From: Methylophaga sp.
GTDB lineage: Bacteria; Pseudomonadota; Gammaproteobacteria; Nitrosococcales; Methylophagaceae
Direction: 5' to 3'
NCBI GenBank assembly: GCA_007117275.1
Contig: SKGV01000112.1
Span: 1-10,120 of the forward strand
DNA: 10,120 nucleotides
Shown here piece after piece: positions 6,540 to 10,120 of this stretch. The position numbers and the translations under genes were made by a program. Positions within the stretch are counted from its first letter, which is position 1. Each line of letters starts with the position of its first letter. The notes under the pieces are model-generated. The model saw nothing but the letters and a program-made list of their open reading frames with translations. It had not been told where the DNA came from and did no database searches.

Positions 6540-7213
6540 ATCAAGAGCCGTCCTCAACCATCCGTATTTTACTGGTTGATGACCATGCGATTGTGCGGGA
6601 GGGCTACCGCGCTTTGCTGCAAAAACAAGCCAGACTGACCGTGGTTGCAGAGGCTGAAGATGGTGCACACGCCTATCAACTCTATCGCCAGCATCAACCG
6701 GATATTGTGGTCATGGATATATCATTACCCGGACAAAGTGGTTTGAAGGCGCTAGACAGAATTCGTCAGTTTGATGCCGATGCGAGGATCGTGGTGTTCA
6801 GCATGCATCAAAACCTGGCATTGGTTGCCAAGGCGCGTCGTGCGGGTGCAATGGCTTATATCACCAAAAGCAGTGATCCTCTGATGCTGATAAGGGCCAT
6901 TTTTGATGCGTTTGAAGGCAAGCACAACCTCAGCCCTGACATTGCCATGGCGTTAGCGGTGGAACAACCCGGCGAACAACAAGCCATGTTAGAGCAACTG
7001 ACCGTGCGTGAATTTGAAGTATTAAGGTTGTTACTAGAGACCAAAACAGCCCAGCAAATCAGTGAAATTTTGAATATCAGTCCCAAAACCGTTGCCAACG
7101 CCCATTACATTATCAAACGTAAATTGGGCGTCAGCAGCGATATTGAGCTGACCCGCCTCGGTATCAAATTGCAATTGGTCAATCTCAGCGATCTGATTGA
7201 AGAGGCGGATTAG
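6536..7213 (+). CDS. mxaX: MoxX/MxaX-type response regulator, NarL/FixJ family
   Basis: The 225-residue regulator has an N-terminal receiver domain (about 8-125) with acidic pair D15-D16, phosphorylated D61 in V-V-M-D-I-S-L-P-G, S89 and K111. A LuxR-type helix-turn-helix follows (about 152-212), with L-T-V-R-E-F-E-V-L at its start and the recognition region I-S-P-K-T-V-A-N-A-H. It is the cognate partner of the upstream kinase, with overlapping stop and start (ATGA), and by context the transcriptional activator of methanol dehydrogenase or PQQ genes. Its target promoters are not obvious; the divergent mxa operon promoter next door is one candidate. A GGAG stands 11 bases before the ATG, inside the kinase gene. 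Family assignment is certain; the MoxX name comes from the neighbourhood and the partner. Confidence 0.87.
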   Translation: MNQEPSSTIRILLVDDHAIVREGYRALLQKQARLTVVAEAEDGAHAYQLYRQHQPDIVVMDISLPGQSGLKALDRIRQFDADARIVVFSMHQNLALVAKARRAGAMAYITKSSDPLMLIRAIFDAFEGKHNLSPDIAMALAVEQPGEQQAMLEQLTVREFEVLRLLLETKTAQQISEILNISPKTVANAHYIIKRKLGVSSDIELTRLGIKLQLVNLSDLIEEAD

Positions 7214-7220
7214 CCTTCTA

Positions 7221-7249
7221 GCTGGCTATCATGCCGCAGCATCTTTTTT
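7221..7249 (+). terminator. Possible weak intrinsic terminator after mxaX
   Basis: Just after the mxaX stop, GCTG-GC (7221-7226) can pair with GC (7233-7234) and CAGC (7237-7240) with a two-base bulge, and a run of six T follows at 7244-7249. An alternative short stem TAGCC/GGCTA spans 7211-7228. The structure lies across the convergent mxaX and ahpF 3' ends, so the T-run is inside ahpF coding sequence. The stem is short, so the call is tentative. Confidence 0.3.
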
Positions 7250-8809
7250 GACATCATCCTCAAAATCATTACGAATGAGGTAATCAAAAGCACCTAGCGC
7301 CGCGCGAGCCCCCTCACCCATTGCCATAATGATCTGCTTGTATGGAATGGTGGTCACATCACCCGCTGCAAAAACACCTGGCATTGAAGTCGCGCCATGT
7401 GCGTCAATTTCGATCTCACCATATTGGCTGAGCTCGATGGTGCCTTTCAGCCAGTCAGTGTTGGGTATCAGACCAATCTGCACAAAGACACCCGCCACAT
7501 CAAGCACATGACTTTCTTCGGTGGCACGATCTTTATAAATGAGGCCATTCACCTTGCCATCAACACCGGTCACTTCAGTGGTTTGTGCGCCGATAATCAC
7601 TGTAACATTGGATAGGCTGTGCAAACGTTTCTGCAAGACAGCATCGGCTTTCAATTGATCAGCAAATTCGAGCAATGTGACATGGCCGACAATGCCAGCA
7701 AGGTCGATAGCGGCCTCTACACCTGAGTTACCGCCACCGATGACTGCAACATGTTTGCCTTTAAATAATGGCCCATCGCAATGTGGGCAGTAGGCAACCC
7801 CATGACCACGATACTCAGACTCACCGGGCACACCTAATTCACGCCAGCGGGCGCCAGTAGCAATAATGACTGCCTTACTGGTGAGTTGTGCGCCGCTTTC
7901 CAGCTCTACCTGAACCATCTGACCGCTTTTGCTCAGTTTGGCAGCACGCTGTAGGTGCATGACGTCAATGTCATAAGACTTGACGTGTTCCTCGAGGGCT
8001 GCGACCAGCTTAGGACCTTCAGTTTCTTTGATGGAAATGAAGTTTTCGATGGCCAATGTATCCATGACCTGACCGCCGAATCTTTCAGCAACGATACCGG
8101 TTCTGATGCCTTTACGTGAGGCATAGATCGAAGCGGATGCACCTGCAGGCCCTCCGCCAACAATCAACACGTCAAAAGGTGCTTTCTGATTGATTTTCTC
8201 TGCTTCGCGTTTGATTGCACCAGTATCCAGCTTGCCAATGATTTCTGGCAGGGTCATGCGGCCCTGGCCAAATGGCTGACCGTTTAGATAAACAGTGGGC
8301 ACAGCCATGATTTGTCTGCTTTCTACTTCTTCCTGGTACAGCGCACCATCAATCATTGTGTGGCTGATATTCGGGTTAATCACCGACATCAAATTCAGTG
8401 CCTGCACCACTTCGGGGCAGTTTTGGCAGGACAAAGAGATATAGGTCTCAAAGTGATATTCGCCTTCAAGATTTTTAATTTGTTCAATCACTTCAGGCTC
8501 GGTCTTCATCGGATGACCACCCGTATGCAGCAATGCCAGCACTAACGATGTAAACTCATGTCCCATCGGAATACCTGCAAAACGAATGTTTTCCTGCCCA
8601 TCGGGCTGGCTAACAAGGAATGAAGGTGTGCGAGCGTCGTCGCCATCATCTGAAAAACTGACCTTATCGGACATCTCGGCGACTTCCTGCAGCAACTCAC
8701 GCATTTCCTGAGCTTTGTTGCCGTCATCGAGTGATGCAACCAGCGTTACAGGACGCTTTAAGTTCTGCAGATACGTTTTTAATTGTGCTGCGATGTTTGC
8801 ATCCAACAT
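7229..8809 (-). CDS. ahpF: Alkyl hydroperoxide reductase subunit F (NADH:AhpC oxidoreductase)
   Basis: The 526-residue FAD disulfide reductase passes electrons from NADH to the peroxiredoxin AhpC in the cytoplasm. It is close to E. coli AhpF along its whole length. Parts in order: an N-terminal tandem thioredoxin-like domain with redox pair C128-x-x-C131 (S-C-Q-N-C-P), FAD site G218-G-G-P-A-G, redox pair C341-P-H-C344, NAD(P) site G358-G-G-N-S-G, and a second FAD contact A-A-G-D-V. The start is set at the ATG at 8807-8809, giving M-L-D-A-N as in the family; an eight-residue extension to an in-frame TTG at 8833 is not needed. An AGG-rich ribosome site precedes it. It follows ahpC by 122 bp, which hold two hairpins, and converges with mxaX, leaving 15 bp between the stops. 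Confidence 0.97.
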   Translation of the reverse strand: MLDANIAAQLKTYLQNLKRPVTLVASLDDGNKAQEMRELLQEVAEMSDKVSFSDDGDDARTPSFLVSQPDGQENIRFAGIPMGHEFTSLVLALLHTGGHPMKTEPEVIEQIKNLEGEYHFETYISLSCQNCPEVVQALNLMSVINPNISHTMIDGALYQEEVESRQIMAVPTVYLNGQPFGQGRMTLPEIIGKLDTGAIKREAEKINQKAPFDVLIVGGGPAGASASIYASRKGIRTGIVAERFGGQVMDTLAIENFISIKETEGPKLVAALEEHVKSYDIDVMHLQRAAKLSKSGQMVQVELESGAQLTSKAVIIATGARWRELGVPGESEYRGHGVAYCPHCDGPLFKGKHVAVIGGGNSGVEAAIDLAGIVGHVTLLEFADQLKADAVLQKRLHSLSNVTVIIGAQTTEVTGVDGKVNGLIYKDRATEESHVLDVAGVFVQIGLIPNTDWLKGTIELSQYGEIEIDAHGATSMPGVFAAGDVTTIPYKQIIMAMGEGARAALGAFDYLIRNDFEDDVKKDAAA

Positions 8810-8847
8810 AAGACACCTGCCTAGTGATTTCAATTATTCGGAGGAGC

Positions 8848-8868
8848 GTTGCCTGTTACGTGGGCAAC
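8848..8868 (-). other. Second hairpin in the ahpC-ahpF intergenic region
   Basis: Arms GTTGCC (8848-8853) and GGCAAC (8863-8868) can form a 6-bp stem with a 9-base loop. An overlapping CTGTT/AACAG pairing (8853-8870) is an alternative. It lies about 38 bases upstream of the ahpF ATG, beyond the first, stronger hairpin as read on the transcript. No U-tract follows. It may help set mRNA processing or ahpF translation; this is an inference. Confidence 0.4.
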
Positions 8869-8886
8869 AGTGTGCATTTCAAGCTT

Positions 8887-8914
8887 GGACAGCTGCCCAT
8901 CTGGGCAACTGTCC
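8887..8914 (-). other. Strong RNA hairpin between ahpC and ahpF
   Basis: The 12-base arms at 8887-8898 and 8903-8914 enclose a 4-base loop. In the minus-strand transcript all 12 positions pair, one as a G-U wobble; in plus-strand RNA that position would be a C-A mismatch. This bias points to a structure in ahpCF mRNA. It begins 17 bases after the ahpC stop. No run of U follows, so a partial processing or 3'-protecting role is more likely than plain intrinsic termination. It could let ahpC be made in excess over ahpF. Confidence 0.6.
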
Positions 8915-8931
8915 ATTTACTTCGAACAGAT

Positions 8932-9498
8932 TTAGATCTTACCAACCAGATCCAGTGATGGAGACAGTGTCTCTTCACCTGGCTGCCAAGAAGCTGGGCA
9001 AACTTCACCGTCGTGTGAAGCAACGTATTGGGCCGCTTGGATCTTACGCACCAGCTCTTTGGCGCTACGGCCAATACCCAAATCGTGAACTTCGCTGACT
9101 TTGATGATGCCTTCTGGATCAACAACAAAAGTACCACGCAGTGCCAGGCCTTCTTCTTCGATCATGACTTCAAAGTTGCGGCTGATTGCACCGGTCGGAT
9201 CACCCAGCATTGGGAAATCAATTTTCTTGATGGTGTCAGACGCATCGTGCCACGCCTTGTGAGTGAAGTGAGTATCTGTTGAGACTGAATACACTTCAAC
9301 ACCCATTTCTTGCAGTTTTGCATAGTGGTCAGCCAAATCACCCAGTTCGGTCGGGCAAACGAATGTGAAGTCGGCTGGATAGAAGAAAAATACAGACCAC
9401 TTGCCTTTGACATCTGCATCAGTGACGGGCATGAACTCGCCTTTGTGATAAGCAGTTGTTGCAAACGGTTTGATTTCAGTATTGATCAGTGTTGACAT
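8932..9498 (-). CDS. ahpC: Alkyl hydroperoxide reductase subunit C (peroxiredoxin)
   Basis: The 188-residue typical 2-Cys peroxiredoxin, AhpC/Prx1 type, reduces hydrogen peroxide, organic peroxides and peroxynitrite in the cytoplasm and is recycled by AhpF. The peroxidatic cysteine is C48 in F-T-F-V-C-P-T, with the conserved P41 and T45 nearby. The resolving cysteine is C167 in G-E-V-C-P-A, and the C-terminus S-L-D-L-V-G-K-I is the family ending. Start is the ATG at 9496-9498 (M-S-T-L-I-N-T), preceded by a strong AAGGAG ribosome site; a longer reading to an in-frame TTG at 9564 would run through the promoter and is wrong. Length matches E. coli AhpC within a residue or two. ahpF follows, and a promoter with an OxyR-like site lies upstream. 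Confidence 0.98.
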   Translation of the reverse strand: MSTLINTEIKPFATTAYHKGEFMPVTDADVKGKWSVFFFYPADFTFVCPTELGDLADHYAKLQEMGVEVYSVSTDTHFTHKAWHDASDTIKKIDFPMLGDPTGAISRNFEVMIEEEGLALRGTFVVDPEGIIKVSEVHDLGIGRSAKELVRKIQAAQYVASHDGEVCPASWQPGEETLSPSLDLVGKI

Positions 9499-9535
9499 GG
9501 TTAACTCCTTTGAAGTTGTCATTAGTGACTTGTGC

Positions 9536-9564
9536 ATTTTAGGCCGGGAAAACCATCTGGTCAA
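9536..9564 (-). promoter_or_regulatory. Sigma70 promoter of ahpC
   Basis: On the minus strand TTGACC (9559-9564) is followed by a 17-base spacer and TAAAAT (9536-9541). Both boxes are one mismatch from consensus at the ideal distance. Transcription would start near 9529, giving a leader of about 30 bases with the AAGGAG ribosome site. The promoter overlaps an in-frame upward extension of ahpC, which argues against the longer protein. Confidence 0.75.
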
Positions 9565-9604
9565 ACGAATAAAATCTATTGATATAATCGCCTTTTACGA
9601 TTAT
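9565..9604 (-). promoter_or_regulatory. OxyR-like operator upstream of ahpC
   Basis: Directly against the -35 box, reading the minus strand from 9601, the tetrads ATCG, CGAT, ATAG and TCGT are each separated by 7 bases. The OxyR consensus is ATAG-N7-CTAT-N7-ATAG-N7-CTAT, so the first three tetrads match at 10 of 12 positions, while the fourth is poor. The first two tetrads are the inner part of a perfect 7-bp inverted repeat, ATAATCG-N7-CGATTAT (9584-9604). Its place next to the -35 is where OxyR activates ahpC in enteric bacteria. Binding is inferred from this match only. Confidence 0.5.
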
Positions 9605-9630
9605 TAAGATCAACAGGCCTACCAGATTGG

Positions 9631-9650
9631 ATGCAGCAGAGCCGCTGTAT
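9631..9650. other. Small hairpin just after bioA
   Basis: Arms ATGCAGC (9631-9637) and GCTGTAT (9644-9650) form a 7-bp stem with a G-U pair in plus-strand RNA and a single mismatch in minus-strand RNA. It begins two bases past the bioA stop. No T-run follows on the minus strand, so as a bioA terminator it would be weak. Confidence 0.25.
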
Positions 9651-9652
9651 GC

Positions 9653-10120
9653 TCAGCCGGCCCGCGCTTGCCGAACTTCTAATGCATCAACGATTGCGGT
9701 AATGGCATGACACAGCTGCCGCAACTCAGCTGGTTCGATAATATATGGCGGCATGATGTAGATAAGATTACGAAACGGTCGAATCCACACCCCCTGCTCT
9801 ACAATAAATTCTGGCAACCAAGCCATATGTTGCCACACTGGCTCCACCAGCTCGACCACGCCGATAGCGCCTTTGACCCGAACATCTTTGACGATTGAAG
9901 CATTGTTCAAATGAGCTAGCTCTAACTTGAGCTGTGTTTCGATAGCATTGACCGATGATTGCCAATCGCTTTCTTGCAACACATCAATGCTGGCACACGC
10001 CACTGCGCAGGCCAGTGGATTGCCCATAAAGGTTGGGCCATGCATCAACACACCCGCACCATCGGCAGCAATGCCAGAGGCCACAGCTTCATTGCACAAT
10101 ACCGCTGCCAAGGACATGTA
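9653..10120 (-). CDS. bioA: Adenosylmethionine-8-amino-7-oxononanoate aminotransferase (C-terminal part)
   Basis: The last 155 or so codons of bioA lie here; the gene runs off the right edge. BioA is a pyridoxal-phosphate aminotransferase (class III) that turns 7-keto-8-aminopelargonate into 7,8-diaminopelargonate in biotin synthesis. Recognised family blocks are H-G-P-T-F-M-G-N-P-L-A-C (the Thr contacts the cofactor phosphate of the partner subunit), D-V-R-V-K-G-A-I-G-V-V-E, and G-V-W-I-R-P-F-x-x-L-I-Y-I-M-P-P-Y-I, whose Arg binds the substrate carboxylate. The cofactor-binding lysine would be upstream, outside the window. The stop is TGA at 9653-9655. The ahpC start is 154 bp further on, with its own promoter, so bioA and ahpC are probably separate units. 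No bio neighbour is visible in this window. Confidence 0.95.
   Translation of the reverse strand, partial: YMSLAAVLCNEAVASGIAADGAGVLMHGPTFMGNPLACAVACASIDVLQESDWQSSVNAIETQLKLELAHLNNASIVKDVRVKGAIGVVELVEPVWQHMAWLPEFIVEQGVWIRPFRNLIYIMPPYIIEPAELRQLCHAITAIVDALEVRQARAG

Noticed and set aside
8810..8833. Eight-residue N-terminal extension of AhpF from a TTG codon.
   Set aside because: The ATG at 8809 gives the exact family N-terminus and has a ribosome site; the extension matches nothing in the family.
8887..8914. Calling the intergenic hairpin an intrinsic terminator of ahpC.
   Set aside because: No U-rich run follows the stem on the minus-strand transcript.
8715..9098. A 127-codon plus-strand frame across the ahpC-ahpF junction.
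   Set aside because: It is antisense to two well-supported genes, has no domain features, and includes the hairpin region.
9499..9564. 22-residue N-terminal extension of AhpC.
   Set aside because: It would be read through the ahpC promoter and ribosome site; the ATG at 9498 gives the normal family start.
1..10120. CRISPR arrays, tRNA genes, insertion sequences or phage genes.
   Set aside because: No regularly spaced repeats, transposase motifs, terminal repeats or tRNA-like cloverleafs were noticed, and coding is dense with conserved chromosomal genes.

Overview
The window looks like the chromosome of a methanol-oxidising gammaproteobacterium, possibly Methylophaga-like. The genus is an inference from the methanol dehydrogenase (mxa) accessory genes combined with enterobacterial-type AhpC, AhpF and BioA proteins at moderate GC. 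No tRNA, rRNA, CRISPR array, insertion sequence or phage gene was seen.

Region 1 (1-4987, minus strand) is a tightly packed operon, read from right to left: a 137-residue membrane protein of unknown function, mxaR (MoxR AAA+ ATPase), mxaS (DUF58), mxaA, mxaC (VWA), mxaK (TPR-like) and the first 55 codons of mxaL (VWA), cut by the window edge. Gene junctions overlap by 1, 4 and 8 bp or are short. A good sigma70-type promoter (TTGAAC-N16-TATAAA) lies before the 137-residue gene. MxaRSACKL are the chaperone and maturation proteins needed to make active, Ca-loaded methanol dehydrogenase. The structural genes mxaFJGI, which commonly stand just before mxaR, are absent here; the unknown membrane gene takes their place.

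Region 2 (4988-7213, plus strand) is a divergent two-component system, a membrane histidine kinase and a NarL/FixJ-type response regulator. They match the MoxY/MoxX (MxaY/MxaX) pair known to control methanol dehydrogenase expression. The kinase start has no clear ribosome binding site but overlaps the stop of a possible 19-residue leader ORF that has one.

Region 3 (7229-9604, minus strand) is the peroxide-defence pair ahpC-ahpF, convergent with mxaX. ahpC has a near-consensus promoter (TTGACC-N17-TAAAAT), with an OxyR-like site abutting the -35. Two hairpins sit between ahpC and ahpF. Upstream, and running off the right edge, is the 3' part of bioA (biotin synthesis).

Taken together, regions 1 and 2 form a methanol-oxidation maturation and control locus. 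Region 3 is ordinary housekeeping and oxidative-stress sequence. The least explained element is the 137-residue membrane protein that opens the mxaRSACKL operon. No intergenic stretch exceeds about 190 bases.
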